In this document: positions 41,849 to 54,795 of the stretch, piece after piece | How the letters are laid out: every line of letters begins with the position of its first letter | How positions within the stretch are numbered: position 1 is the stretch's first letter | Origin: Ophiocordyceps camponoti-saundersi (nom. inval.) | Taxonomy: Eukaryota > Ascomycota > Sordariomycetes > Hypocreales > Ophiocordycipitaceae | Length of the DNA: 64,000 nucleotides | Direction of reading: 5' to 3' | NCBI GenBank assembly: GCA_003339415.1 | Contig: PDHQ01000004.1 | Coordinates: 8,225 to 72,224, forward strand | Made by a program: the position numbers and the translations under genes | The notes under the pieces: model-generated | Databases searched by the model: none | Told to the model about the DNA's origin: nothing | The model's input: only the letters and a program-made list of their open reading frames with translations

Positions 41849-44800
41849 CTTCGCGACCTGCTATCAGTAACAAAAACGAAGGGAACTGTCTCACTGCGGC
41901 TCTGATCAAGAGCAATAAATCTTACATGGCCGTTTCGGTTTATCCTTGGTCAAGCATCACGAAGGCGTATACGGTGAAAGGAGAGGAGAGAGGAGGAAGA
42001 AAGGTGAGTATCAACACCAGTATTCGTAATGATCCTACTCCGTAAACATACACAATGAAGAAACAAAAGAAACAATCCAGAGATAGGAATAACACGTTAC
42101 GCGTCAGAAAGGGGGGAAACAGGCCTTTGCCTAAGCCCAATTCAAGAATACACATGTGAAATCTTTTCCCCCCCCGATAGACGACGGAGCTCAAGCCTCA
42201 GCTGGACAAAGCTCTCTCTGTGCGACGCAGTAAAAAAAAAAAGAAGAACTCAGACAGCAAAAAATAAAGACAGAGCCCTTTTCCCGACGATCTGGCACCT
42301 TGTTCGAGGGGGGCGCTACAGGGGTGTCGAAAGTGGAGGAGCAGGGGGGGGTGTGAGAAATGGATGGGAGATGTGATTTGCTTTCACATGAGATTGAGAA
42401 GAGGAAAAGAAAGGAAGGAAGAAGATCTAAAGGTCCGAAAAGATGTGGAAAAAGAAAGGAAGGGTTTTCTTTGAAGCCGGAGTTTCTTTTACGTACGTTC
42501 TCCGTATTTCCCTTTCCCCGTTTCATACAGGAGGGAGAATCGTCTTATAGAGAGGCAGAGAGAGAGAAAAGAAGGAGAGAAGAGTCTATATTGAAACACG
42601 GCTTGCGATTGGTTACCGGCCGGTGGTTTTGGTGGCGTATGGACGAGGTAGGATTGAGATCACAAGATGACAGCAGCATGCGAGTGGCAACGTCTTGCTC
42701 CCGTTGGCCGTTTATATTTGCTTCTTTCAACTCCTTTCTTTCCTTTTCCTTTCCCTTCATTCTTCTCTTTTCTATTATATTCTCTCCTCTTCTCTTCTCT
42801 ACGTCTACCTCTACCTCTGCTTCCCGTACGGATGAGAGGCTATGACTTCCTCTTGACTTGTCGTAACACACATCATCACCATCACCATCATCATCACCAT
42901 GTCCGTTCTCCGCTCTCTCTAACACTTCTTCTTTCCCATCACAACTTCCAATGTCCCCCCCAATCACACAATGGAAAAAACAAGAAGACGACATCATCAT
43001 CGTCATTGTAATCAAGCCTATCCTACTAAACCCCCCCCCCCCTCTTCACAAACCCCCTTCCCAACCTCAATCTACGGCACTTCTCGAAGCAGATTTGATT
43101 CAAACTTTGCTTATTCCCAACCCATAAACAACAACATCTACAGTCAAAAGAAAGTCCTTCTCTTCTCATCATCCTCCTCCTCCTACTCCTCCTCCTTCTT
43201 CTCTCCTTCTTATAAACCCTTTCCCCCCACCCCCTTCCCGTCACCCCCAAGACATTGCTGCCTTACATATGACCGTGAATCTTCTACGAGGCTTCCTCCG
43301 CCATTCTACTCATGTCTCTGCCACTTTGTTTTCCCTTTTGGCCCCAAGCCACACAGACGTACATGTGCATGCGTCAATGTCTGGCCCTGCGTCAGTTGTC
43401 ACTTCATCTTTGTTTGTTTTTCTCGTCTCTGTGGCAGCCGAAACGACGTTGTGAAAAAAAAATAGGGGTTGGATATGAATATAATACACGCGCTGGCTGG
43501 TCGTTTTTCTCCTACTGTCCTCATCTCCGATGCTTCCCTCCCCCCCCTTTCTATCGTTATGACAGATGACATCACCCTCAATGGCATGCTGTCAGTTTAC
43601 CAACTCACTCTCCCTGGTTGACTCGTATCCACTCCGACATCTATCGCCCGACAGCGAGCTTTCATTCATGTCCCAGCCCTGACAGAAAGCTTTACTTCAG
43701 AACCAAAACTCCCCCACCCCCTATGCCTTCATTCTCCCACGCCCCCCTCCCCTTCTCCCCAGTCCCCTTGCCTCCTCACCTTCTACCCCCTTCTAGACCT
43801 CATAACATAGTTCTCCATGCCGAAACTGTTCCTGCATGAAATGGGGAGAGCGAAGAAGAAGAAGAAGCTACCGACAGCAGAAATGGCCGCTTAACAGTTC
43901 GCATAACTGCTTTTTTTTTTAAACGTCATCCTTCCTGGAGTTTCACTCCTCCTCCTCCTCCATCACCCCAGACCTTGTTTACGAGCACGCGTTCCGTCCA
44001 GCTGGTATTATGGGATGACAGATGTTCAAGGACACAAGAGACAAGAGACCCCTTTCTCTCCCCAAGCTTGTGCCGCAACCAGCTACGTACGCCTCTTCGT
44101 CTGAACGACGCAACATGTACAGACTCTTTCGAACCATGTAAATCATTAAAGCGTTGAATCGTCGTCTCCCGTCACCTTGGAAAGTCCCCTCCGTTGATCA
44201 TCAACAGACGATTCTCGAACCGGGTCTCGGTAGAAGAGAAGAAACAAAGGAAGAGATACAACACCCGCGAGAAAGGGGTGGAGAGAAAAAGGGGGTACAG
44301 TTAATACGAGTGCAGAAGAAAAATAGTATAGACAGAGAAAGCGAGAATCCCAAAGAAGATGACCCAAGTCCCAACCATACCGCCCACTCCGTTTGTCCCC
44401 CCCCTTTTCCGTGACTTTTCGCTGTGCCGAGTGACTATTATGGTTAAGAAGAAAGAAAGAAGAAGGAGAAGGAAAACGTCAAGAAGAACAAGGGGAACGA
44501 AGCCAACGCCACACACCACACACCACCATCACCACCCAATTCCCACGGACCGCCGCCGTCTATGCATTCCTGCTCAGGCGCCTCTAGCCGCCGCCGCCGC
44601 CCGAATAAAAAGCAAAGACCCAAGGGAAATAAGAAGAAGGAATTAGAAGCCCATCCTTGCCTCGAAACCCGGCTGAACCCCAGATTGCCCCCCACCCCTT
44701 CCGCATAGGGATGGTCTTGCTTGTCCAGCTTGCTGGCCCCAAAGTCATGGATTTTTCCCGCGACAGGGGGGCGGATCAAGAACGTCAGTTGCAGGGGAAG

Positions 44801-44859
44801 GCCGATCCAGCTGCACGGTTAGCCCGGCGCGGGCTCGCTCGGCTAGTTGTGTGGGAGAA

Positions 44860-44896
<37 letters not shown>

Positions 44897-45054
44897 AAGG
44901 GGAAAAGGGGAGCGTTGATCGAAGTCGTTTCTTCATATCCAGAGAGGGTGGAAATCATATCCAGGTGGTCGAGAAAGAAAAAAGAAACGCATAATTCGAG
45001 ACGTGAGGCTAGGCATCGTATCGTGCATCTCCCAGGGGGGGATATCGGGCCTCA
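40475..45054. other. 4.6 kb gene-poor region, low-complexity
   Basis: This stretch between convergent genes has no open frame I can support. It is made of pyrimidine- or purine-biased blocks (for example CT-rich 41813-41851, CTTTC-rich 42710-42840, CCT-rich 43020-43250), ATC repeats (41362-41400, 42870-42900) and G/C homopolymers. Noncoding RNA or long UTRs are possible but not demonstrable. Confidence 0.6.
44861..44895. repeat. 35-base poly-G tract
   Basis: Pure G homopolymer on the plus strand; the exact length may not be reliable. Confidence 0.9.
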
Positions 45055-46382
45055 TCAGCGACCATCATCGCCAGATGCCCTGCGAGCTTCGTAAAGATCG
45101 AGACATTCTTCGAGAACTGCGTTCTTGCATTAGCTCTCTCTCTCTCCCCTCTCGTCCTCTCCCACACACACACACACGCCCCCTCCCCCCCCTGTCCGTG
45201 ATAAAAACTCACTGCTCTCAATCTGCTCCTCCCAAACTCCGTACTGGTAATCGACCAGACCGTGACGCTCGACGCCGTCGCACAGTCGGACGAGCTCGTC
45301 GCCCATCTTCTTGATTGTGCTCTCCGACATGAGGGTCTGGGCGCGTGAAACCTGCTGGCTGGTTTGCATCAGCTGCTTCTGCTGAAAACCCAGGGCCAGC
45401 CAGGCGTGGTTGAAGTCGTTCCACAGTTTGATTCGCTCGTCGTGTAGGCTTGCGTCGTCCTGGCTTAGCCCTAAATCTCTGGCGTCAGTCACCTGTTGCT
45501 TTCCCTTCGAGACTGCTGGAGGCAAGGAGAAGGGGGGGAGAGAGAGAAAGGAAAAAGAAAGGAAGCACAAGGCAGAAGCAATATGGGGAGAAGGGGTGTG
45601 TCCGTACCCAAGTCTGCAACCTGCGTCAACAACCAGTTGGACAAACTCAAGAGTGTCTCGGAAGCGCTCTCTAGAGAGCCGTTCTTCACATCCTGGAACA
45701 CGGTCCCTAGTCGCCGCTGATAGCTCACCCACTTCTGCTCCAGGGCGCCGTCGCGATATTCCTGCCCTTCGGTCGGCGCTTGTTGCTGCATGGCGTTCAT
45801 GTTGCCGGCGTAACCCATATGCGCGCCCTGCGCATGGTATTCGGCCGACGATGCGGCCGACCCCTGACCCGTCTGCTGCATGCCCGTCGTCGCGGCAGCA
45901 GCGGCGGCGGCGGCGGCGGCGGCAGTTCCCGGCTCGGAGCCGAAGTAGGTCGAGGCGACGTCCGGGGCCATGATGGGCATGGCAGCAGGTTGACGCTGCG
46001 TAAACGTTTGCGTGTCGTAGACGGGTGTTTGTGTGTTGGATTGTGGAACGTTGTACATCATCATGCCGGCGTTGTAGTTTCCAAAGTTCTGGCTCTGGCC
46101 TCTCGTGTCCGAGCCGTAGTCTCCTCCGTAGGCCATGGCTGTCGCCGACATGTTGGGCGTCGAGAAGGCGGCCGCTTGCGACTCCTGATAATACGAGTTG
46201 TAGTTGCCGGCGACGTTGATGCTGCGCGGCGTCGGCGGAGACGCGTTGAGAGTCGCCGATCGATATCGTTCGCCGCTGAACGAGGCGCCTTGAGGCGACG
46301 TGATGGGCACCTGGTATCTCTGGTTCGAGGGGCGTTGGCCAGGCGGTTCATACTGCCTCCTCCCCCGACTAGGGTCATCCAT
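45055..46382 (-). CDS. Conserved fungal protein of unknown function with low-complexity N terminus
   Basis: Three exons (45608-46382, 45213-45470, 45055-45116) encode 364 residues. The first 200 residues are disordered and rich in Q, N, A, Y and P, including a polyalanine run and the segment RGRRQYEPPGQRP. The C-terminal 150 residues form an apparently helical domain: KWVSYQRRLGTVFQDVKNG, then ERIKLWNDFNHAWLALGFQQ, then KKMGDELVRLCDGVERHGLV and DYQYGVWEEQIE. I recognise it as a conserved ascomycete protein with no assigned biochemical function. The introns use GTACGG and GTGAGT donors and close frame to a stop at 45055. A nuclear regulatory role is conceivable from the composition only. Very long gene-free flanks on both sides resemble those of developmental regulators. 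Confidence 0.8.
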
Positions 46383-47262
46383 GCCCCGGCGATTCTTTTC
46401 TCCCAAATGATCTTTCGTCGAGACCAAACCATGCGTTCAGCGAAGAGTGAAAAGAGGGATAATTATCCAAAGAGGAAGAAGAAGTTGATGGAGAGGGAAA
46501 AGGGGGGGGGAGAGGGAGAGGGAGAGTGGTGGACAGAGGAGGGGAAGAAGAGCCAAAGTGATAAGAAAGGCAAAGAAGGCAAGGTAAAAAAGATAGACAA
46601 GAACTGCTAGAGATGATCTGGAAGCAGCCTAATTCCGGAGATTAACGCGTCGATGGCGACGAGGCTGAGCGGGTGACGAGGCTCGGCAAACGGTAGTTAG
46701 ACTGGGAAGACAGGTGAAGGTGAGAGAGAGACAACCAGCTTTCGGGCGACGACGACGACGACGATCCGTCCAATAGGGAAGAAAACGGCGCCAGTCTTAT
46801 TAGAGACGGACCGTCCGTTTGACAGAAAGAGCCGAGTCAGATGAGATGGTCATTCATTGGCTTCGACTTGGTCGGATGAAGGGCTCAGCGGAGCCTCAGG
46901 CTACCGTAATTGATTCATGCCCCGGAGTCGGGGAGTCAGAAAATGGACAAGAAAAGAAGCGCAAGGTCCCACAGAATCGCCCAAGTGCCTCCGCGAGGCT
47001 CACAGCTGTATGTATGTATGTGTGACAGAAAACACCTACCCACACACACACACCCTCACTCACAGACACGGACACACACTCACAGAGTGAGAGAGAGTGA
47101 GTGAGAGAGAGAGATAGAGGAGGGACAACCCCAAAGCGGGCGCTTCTGCCAACCGCCGCTGTTGAATTGTCAGGGCCGATGTCACGAGTCGTGCTAGGAG
47201 GATCCCGGACATCCCATGCGGCGGCCCCCAGGCACGACAACCTCTCGCCCCTGTCCGATCTA

Positions 47263-47263
<1 letters not shown>

Positions 47264-47313
<50 letters not shown>
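47264..47313. repeat. 50-base poly-G tract
   Basis: Pure G homopolymer, the longest in the window, followed about 60 bases later by a (GT)n run. Confidence 0.9.
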
Positions 47314-47315
<2 letters not shown>

Positions 47316-47373
47316 CGAAGCCGCACCAGGGTCTCAGTGGTTGGCAAAAGATGCGCCGAGTCAGTATCTTGTA

Positions 47374-47405
<32 letters not shown>

Positions 47406-48106
47406 ATGTGTGTGTGTATGTACGTAGGCAGAGCCTTCTTCTGGCCTTCCAAAAAAATTGTCGCTTACATACAAGTCTGAGAGAGGTGAGACGATGATAT
47501 GGTCGAAGGAGAGGCGAAGAGAAGGGGGAAGGGGAAAAAGGCTAGCAATGGCACCGCCACCGTGGCCGAGCTGTCTTATAGCAACAAACAGCCCAGGCAG
47601 ATGTTGCCGATTTACCTACTAACACTAGGTAAGTCAGGACAGAACCAAGTCAGTCGTCCAGTAGTAGGGGAACAAACAGTGGTAGGGAACAGTAGAGGAG
47701 AGGGAGAAGGGGGGAGGGGTGGCGTACGGAGGCGGATAAGGGCACACTTTTCGTCGAGGCAAGGTATCGGATATTAGAGAAGCAGCGTCTTATTGCTGCC
47801 ATTCTTCTTCTTCTTTTCGCCTTTTTTTAAACCCTTTCCTATTTGTTTCCACTGGTCCGTCATCTCCAGCAAGTCTTTCACAGGTCCGTCAATCGCAAGC
47901 ACGGACGCTTGGGGGCGGGGGGCCCTATGATTTTAGACGGTATAAGCCTCGGGAACCGGACCTTGGTTAGCCTTTTGAACTGTTGCGATACCGTCCCTAT
48001 CTTGCTCCGACAGATGGCAGGGATGTTTCGATCCTTTTCTTTTATTTATGTATATTTTCCCCTAAATCACGTTATCATCGTTAACATCATCGTCATCATC
48101 AATCAC

Positions 48107-48141
<35 letters not shown>

Positions 48142-48182
<41 letters not shown>
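48142..48182. repeat. 41-base poly-C tract
   Basis: Pure C homopolymer preceded by a CT run and followed by T and G runs that lead into the N gap. Confidence 0.9.
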
Positions 48183-48183
<1 letters not shown>

Positions 48184-48236
48184 TGTTTTTTTTGTGTCTC
48201 CGGGTGTTTTTTTGGGGGGGGGGGGAGGGAGGGGGG

Positions 48237-48246
48237 NNNNNNNNNN
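48237..48246. other. Assembly gap (10 N)
   Basis: Ten N bases between a G-rich run and an A. The gap size is probably a placeholder; sequence may be missing here. Confidence 0.97.
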
Positions 48247-51200
48247 AAGAGCCATTGAGATCGAAGAGACCAATGGCCTTCTTCTCTCGCCCCCCTTTAC
48301 TTTACTCCCGCCTCTCCCTACCCCCCTCCCCCCCCCCCCCCCCCCTCCCCTTCCCTCTCACCCCCCTGCGTGTTTGTTTGTGTCTGCATGTGTCTTTCTA
48401 GGTGTGAGTGAAGGGAACAGGGGAGAGCATACTGTATGTATAATGTACAAACACACACGGGTAGATATGGTAGATACATTCTAGGTTGGTGACGGAAGGG
48501 TGACCCATGTCACTTCGATTGGATACCAAGATAGACGTGGAAAACTCTGGCTTAGGGCGCTGATGCTTGCTGCTGCAGAATTGAACATAGCATGAGGGAG
48601 GGGACAGACAGAACCCAAAGTCGTGTCTTGAAACCCGGGGTACCAGGCAAGCAGGGTACAGCGCCGTCCGAGAGGGGGGGGTGGTAGGGGGACGAGGGGG
48701 AGATCGCATAGGAGAACAAGGACCGGTTCATGCCTCGCCGGTGCAAGGTTGAGAGTTGATCTTGTCGGCGTCATGTCGTCGATGCCTTCGCCTTCGTTGC
48801 TCTGCAATTGATCCATCTAGTCATCATAACGCAACGAGGTGAAGAGACTGATGGGCCCCCTTGAATTTCTCTGCCCAATGCCGGCTATCGGAGGCTAATG
48901 GTTGCTGCCTTTGAGAGCTGAAAGCTGCTACTGTACATGTTAGAAGGGGGTGGGTAGTCGAATAGCACGAAAAGGGGAGGGGGGGGGGGGGTGCGAAAAG
49001 GTAGGGGCTAGGGAAAAAAAGGGGGGGGGTCAAGGATTTGGCTTCGAGTTATACGTGTGTGTGTGTGTGAGCCTGCACAAAATACGGGCGGCACTGGGAA
49101 AAAGAGGTCTCGAGACTGACGAGATGGTCGTCGTTCCATTTGAGACAGGAAACTCAGTCGCGGCTAATATTTCCACTCCTCGACAAACTTCGGCGTCGGT
49201 AGGTGTCACCACCACCACCACCACCTTGATATCAGGGCAGCAGCCTCATACCGTACATACATATGTACATCCATACCTACGCACATTATACGTTGGAAAG
49301 GCAGACCCTGACCATGTCAAAACTTGTCGCGTCGAGCATCGTCATCGTCATCATCTTCGTCGCCATTCGTTGCCTTTGCAATCAAGTATTACCCGTAGGT
49401 TGTATGTAAGACGGCTTGTGACGATGCATGACGTGATGGGAGTTCTGTCGACTAGGGGGCGGTCCCGAATAGCTGGGAGGCATCGCCACTGAAGGATTCG
49501 TCTAAGGTATTCCGTCCGGCTAGTCGGCGACTAGTCTAGCCTACCTATGTATGTACGGATATGCTGCCAAAATAAATTGAAAAGGATCTGAGACAGTCTG
49601 ATCAATGGATCAACACCGCCGTGGCATGAAACTCGATCAACGAGGAAAGACGTTTAACGGTGTTGACTGGCAGTAGAGTGAGTGAGTGGCTGGCGTGTGT
49701 ATGTAGGTATATACGGAGTAGGCAGACAGACAGAAAGCAGGGCAGCCCGAATCGCGACGGGCTACGGGGGAGTTGCAAGTATGTATGTGATAGCATGGTG
49801 TTGATGGTCAGTCAGTCAGTCAGTCAGTCAAAGACGAGTCTTATCCATCATCAACACAATGGCATGACTGTGGCGATGCGGAACATTTTCCGACTCCTCC
49901 TTGATCCTTCGTCGTCCTACTCAGGAGACCCATTGCTGGAGGCGGAGACGCTCAAGGTAGTTGAGCAGCGACTGTCCTGGACGGACGAGTGGAGATGGAA
50001 CCGCTGTTGTACTTACATATCACGAATGAACGTCTCGACTTCGCCGCATGGCCGTCGGAGGGGCCAAGATTTGTCGGCTCCTCCCTCCTTGCCCGGATCT
50101 GGTCGGTCGGTAGTGGATAGGGGTCGTCGTTGACCTGGAAATTACCTACTGACCTACTGGATAGTGGGAAAAGCTAAATGATTACCCATGTGACACTCAT
50201 CTGGTGATATGAATAGAGTATTGGATGCTACCAATCCGTATTTATACATACGGATATACCGATACTCCGTACGGAACGTACGAATAAGCATATATCCATA
50301 CACCGACAGCCAGCCAATGAGGAGGTCGTTGAGGTGTGGCGTCAGTTGTCCGCAGTCTTCTCTTGGAACCGGAGCAGTTGTCGATTATCCACGCCATGCG
50401 GCTCTCGCTGGCCTGGCATTGGCGAGCATATTATGTATGTACATATGTACGTATGTTCACAATATTCAACATACATATGTACAATCCCTTTCGACCAAGA
50501 GAGGCCCGTCCAGGATTGAACCTGGAGACCCGGAGATAGTAGGACGAGACTTGTGTACGGATACATTCATACATGCACAACGTACCTACTACCTAACCCC
50601 CCCCCCCCCTGCCGGGTGAGGCGCCCGGCCCAGGGGTTATCCCCCCCCACCACCGACCTTCATGGCCGTATCAACGCCTAACCTTGGGCTACCAGATCCA
50701 CGGTGGATCGGTGATAGTGGACGATAGATGATGGGACATGGGACATGGATCATGGATCGTGGACCGTGGACCGTGGACCGTGGACGACGATACGGATCCG
50801 TATGTAAGTACATCATCGTTTATCACCAGTCGGGGGAGCCCGTTCTTCTTCTTACATACAACTCATCACCAGCTAATAATATTCTCTCCTACTACGGACC
50901 GCCTACAGACATACATACATACTACATGAAAACTCCCCATGATAAAAGGCCCGGAATGTCACTCAACACCTTTGTAGGTTCACATACATACATAGACGCT
51001 CATCCGGTTACCTCCATGTTGTATGGATGCATGTACGACAGATCAATGCATCACACCTTGGGGGCTGATTTGCATGACCGACCAACTGGATCGCTTCCCT
51101 TTCGCTCACAACCATCGACCGTCCCACCTCGGCCCACCGCAAAGCCCCGGTGCAATACAATCCGCTACATGGAAGGCCGCTGTTCACTGCTCGAGTCTAT

Positions 51201-51920
51201 CTTCTGTCTCTCTCTCTCACACACACACACACATCTTTTCTTGGTCTGACTTTTGAGGTCTTGGCCTGACTCTCAAGTCTTGGCCAGGCGATTAACTTCG
51301 TGGAATCCCATCCCATCTTACAACCTCCACACCAACTCTGTTTCTCTGCTTTTAGATTCGTATCACGGACTTGATTCCTACCTTGGTTGCTGTTGAGCAG
51401 CCATTCATGGGACGAAACGGAGCCTGATAGCCTTCCACCCGGCCGTGACTCACGTCTGGCTTGTTTTTCTTGCTCTTCCTTTAATCTTCCTCAACGCATA
51501 ACTCTACTAGGTCCAAACGCGCGCGCGCGCTTATCTTCCGACGCGTCCTGCTTGATATGCTCGCCAGGTTTAAAATAACTCGGGGCTTATCACGCTGGCC
51601 ATCATCCATCGACGTGATTGACCGGAGGAGGTAGGATCCTCTGCTGGGCTTGAGACGAAACGGCTGCCTCGGGCCGTCATTAGGTTCAACACCGAACACC
51701 GACATGAGCTCACCATTGTGACAACCTCGGCTCCAGCCTTGACGGTCGAGGGAACAAAGGCCTTGACATTGGCAACGAGACCTACAGTACCTCCTGAAAC
51801 TTCCTGCACACGACTGTGATGCCCGACCAAACTGTCGCTGGTCCTTCTTTTGGGTGAACTGAAGAATGCGCCAGCGAAAAAAAACACCCCTTTTCTGCTG
51901 CAGTAACTTGACCGCCCGTC

Positions 51921-52914
51921 CTAACGCTTGACCCACGCTGGCATCTTGCGAGCCTTAACGCGACCGTGCTTTTTCCGCTCCACCGTCCTGTAGTCTCTCG
52001 AGATGCATCCGGCTGTTTCGAGCCCTTAAGTCAGCTTTGCCTCATGTCCAGTGTCGTGCGGCCTCACCTCTTCTCAGCGCACTCTTCAGTGCCGGCTCGT
52101 GTGCCACCAGCGCCTTGGCGACGGCCAGCGCGAGGGCCTCGGCTCGGCCCGTCGTGCCGCCTCCTTCTACCACCGCCCAGACGTTGTATTTGTCGAGTCG
52201 ATTGGTTGCCGTCAGAGCCCAGATGGCGCTTTCACGATCGTGAACTCGCCCAAAGGCTTCGCTCAGCGTCTTGCCGTTGACCAAAACTTCTCCGGTTCCT
52301 TCTAGAACGAAAGCGCGGGCCGTCGATTCCTTCCTCTTGCCTACGCCAATGGCTCGGCCATACTGGTCGACGGTTCCTATTTTCGCTTTGTATTCCACAA
52401 CGTCCTCGTTACGCGTCAATTCCAACAACGCCTGCTTGACCTCCGAAGGCAAAAGGCTTGGAATGATAGCGCTGAGTCGTTTAGCGACTTTCTGAACATT
52501 AGCTAAATTTGATTTCTTGATGGGCTCGCCGAGTCGTCCGCGCATGTCCTCCATCTTGGCCCATGCCACATCAGGCTCTTCGCCTAATTTGCAGACCGGT
52601 AGCGCATTGTACTTGACGAGAAGCCTCATCAGGCGGATGTGGATCTGGTCGAGCCTGGGTCCTCGAGAAAAATATGATGGTCGAGTCGGGACCGCCCGCG
52701 CGTGCTTAACACCCACGAATGGGATGCGGATATCTTTGATTTTGAGATCTTCGAGGCTTATTTCAGTGGACTCCTTCCTCCTGTGATCGGTAGACAGTGA
52801 TCGGACACGACTCGACAGGCTGGATTGCGACCAGCTGCTGTTGCGATGCCACGGAAAACTCTTCCATCGCCTCCTACACCTGAGGCAGCTGAAGGCGCTC
52901 CCGATTGACGCCAT
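51921..52914 (-). CDS. MRPS9: Mitochondrial small ribosomal subunit protein uS9m
   Basis: Two exons (52068-52914 and 51921-52012) with a 55-bp intron encode 312 residues. The start at 52914 gives a basic, Ser/Arg-rich mitochondrial presequence ([20 protein letters not shown]). The fungal extension in the middle ([20 protein letters not shown]) is typical of yeast and fungal MRPS9. The S9 core follows: [55 protein letters not shown]. The second exon supplies the conserved basic C-terminal tail ([15 protein letters not shown] and then KR), which in ribosomes reaches toward the P-site tRNA. It is divergent from the eEF1B-gamma gene. Confidence 0.95.
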
Positions 52915-53259
52915 GATCAGTTTCGGATGCCGTATGCGCGGCTCGCCTTCGAGCGCGTCCGGATGCTTGATCACAGCAATGCTGTGAGTTTGTAACTGTG
53001 CTCCGACTTGAAGACGACGAAGAGGAGCCCTTCGGATCACGTGAAGGTACGATGCTCGCCGCCGTGGGCCCGTAGCTGCCAGCCCCAGCAGCCAGCCGCA
53101 GCGACCAGTCATCTAGCCCGCCAGCCACACACGGCAAAGCCACGCGCGGGGCACTCCTTCTTTTTCTCTTGCGGGGGAGAATTTTCATAACCCTACGTAT
53201 CGCACACGTCGAGGGCATCATCACCATCACCATCAAGTCCATTCCAAATCTCGGTAGAA
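52915..53259. promoter_or_regulatory. Shared promoter region of uS9m and eEF1B-gamma
   Basis: A 345-bp gap separates two divergent translation genes, mitochondrial and cytosolic, so both promoters must lie here. No specific motif is claimed. Confidence 0.55.
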
Positions 53260-54795
53260 ATGGCTTTCGGAACACTCTTCACCACCGCGGTACGTCTTCT
53301 GTCTCACTTCCTCGATACTCTGTGTTCCTTCTGACCCTCGTCTGCAGGATAACCCCCGCTCGACTGCCATCAAGGCCATCGCAAAGGCCAATAACCTCGA
53401 CCTCAAGATTGTCGAGGTTGAGTTTGGCAGCCCCAGCATCGAGCACCTCAAGGCCAATGGCCTTGGCAAGATTCCTGCCTTCTTGGGCGAGGACGGCTAC
53501 ACTCTTTGCGAGTGTATTGCCATCGCCATCTACAGTGCGTCTCTCTCTATCGTCAGCTCATGGCCCGCTGCACTTTATGTCGTGATGATGTAGTCATTTT
53601 TCATACAGTTATCCCTGTCTGAATCAACCCATGTTGTCAAAAGCTACTTTCTGAACCTCTCGTCTATCTCCTTTCATCAGAGCTTGCGATTCTCGGCCAG
53701 TTATGCTGACGCTCTGCAGTTACCTCTCAAAACGAAAAGACCACACTCTTGGGAAAGACCAAGCAAGAGTACGCTTCATCCTCCCCGAACCTGAGATGCA
53801 ATCCTGTCTGACCATATCCTAGCTATGCTTCGATTCTGAAGTGGATGTCTTTCTTCAACTCCGAGATCGTACCGCCCCTGGGCAACTGGTTTTTGCCTCT
53901 CGTCGGCAGGATGCCCTATAATAAGAAGACTGTCGAGGACGGCTCCAAAGCTACCGCAAAGGCTATCGGCGTTGTCGAAAAGTACCTCGCCCGCCACACC
54001 TACCTCGTTGGCGAGCGCATCACTCTGGCCGACCTGTTCTGCGCCGCCCTCCTGAACCGTGGTTACCAGTACTTCTTCGACAAGCAGTGGCGCCAGGAGA
54101 ACCCCAACGTCGCTCGCTGGTACGACACCGTTGTCAACCAGCCCATCTACACGGCCGTCGCCAAGAAGCCAGACTATCTCGATAAGCCTGCCCTCACCAA
54201 CACGGCCCCTAAGAAGCCAGAGCAGCCCAAGGCCGCCCCCAAGGCCGCCGCCGCTTCCAAGGCCGCTGCCGCTGACGACGAGGAGGATGCTCCGGCGGCT
54301 CCCAAGGCCAAGCATCCCTGCGAGGCTCTGCCCAAGGCATCTTTCGCTCTTGACGAGTGGAAGCGCTATTTCTCCAATAACGAGACTCCCGACGCTCTCA
54401 AGTGGTTCTGGGGCAATGTTCCCTTGGACGAGGAATATTCCATTTGGCGCTGCGACTACAAATACAACGATGAGCTCACCCTGACTTTCATGTCCAACAA
54501 CCTCATCGGTGGACTGTTCGCTCGCCTGGAGGGTTCACGGAAATACATTTTCGGCAGCGCCTCTGTGTACGGCGAGAACAATGACTCCGTCATCCAGGGC
54601 GCCTTCGTCATTCGCGGCCAAGAGTACATGCCCGTGTTTGACGTCGCGCCAGACTACGAGAGCTACGAGTTCACCAAGCTGGATCCTAAGAACGAAAAGG
54701 ACCGCGAGTTCCTTGAGAACCAGTGGTCTTGGGAGAAGCCTGTTGTCGTCAAGGGCAAGGAGTATGCTCATGCTTGCGGCAAGGTGTTCAAATAA
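53260..54795 (+). CDS. Translation elongation factor eEF1B gamma subunit
   Basis: Four exons (53260-53289, 53348-53534, 53720-53768, 53823-54795) encode 412 residues. The protein has a glutathione-S-transferase-like N-terminal domain (about 1-215; DNPRSTAIKAIAKANNL, ANGLGKIPAFLGEDGY, HTYLVGERITLADLF). An Ala/Lys/Pro linker (about 220-255) follows, then the conserved EF1G C-terminal domain (FALDEWKRYFSNNETPDALK, WFWGN, YSIWRCDYKYNDEL, WSWEKPVVVKGKEY). It anchors the eEF1B guanine-exchange complex that recharges eEF1A. The first exon has only ten codons (MAFGTLFTTA), a common layout in fungi. Codon use is strongly biased, as expected for a highly expressed gene. Confidence 0.96.

Larger units (their letters stand above)
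46383..51920. other. 5.5 kb gene-poor region with homopolymers, repeats and a gap
   Basis: No supported gene between the low-complexity protein gene and uS9m. It contains poly-G and poly-C runs, a 10-N gap, (GT)n at 47373-47404, (CAGT)n at 49808-49830, a GTGGACCG minisatellite at 50754-50786 and (CG)n at 51522-51530. Some of it should be the upstream regulatory or 5' UTR region of the minus-strand gene that ends at 46382. The part near 51570-51920 is probably uS9m 3' UTR. Confidence 0.6.

Noticed and set aside
42360..43465. Several open frames of 100-160 codons on both strands
   Set aside because: Low-complexity Ser/Pro/Phe/Lys-rich translations of pyrimidine-rich DNA without splice-consistent extension or family resemblance.
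45780..46610. A 276-codon Arg/Val/Gly-rich plus-strand open frame
   Set aside because: Antisense to the low-complexity exon of the 45055-46382 gene, with repeat-like composition.
47843..48484. Open frame across the poly-C run and the N gap
   Set aside because: It runs through homopolymers and undefined bases and has no conserved content.
50490..50570. A tRNA-like T-arm (minus strand, GTTCAATC flanked by TCCAG/CTGGA)
   Set aside because: The loop has eight bases instead of seven and no matching acceptor, D-arm or anticodon arm is found at normal distance.
51570..51887. Possible small protein downstream of uS9m on the minus strand
   Set aside because: No recognisable family, immediately after the uS9m stop codon; more likely its 3' UTR.
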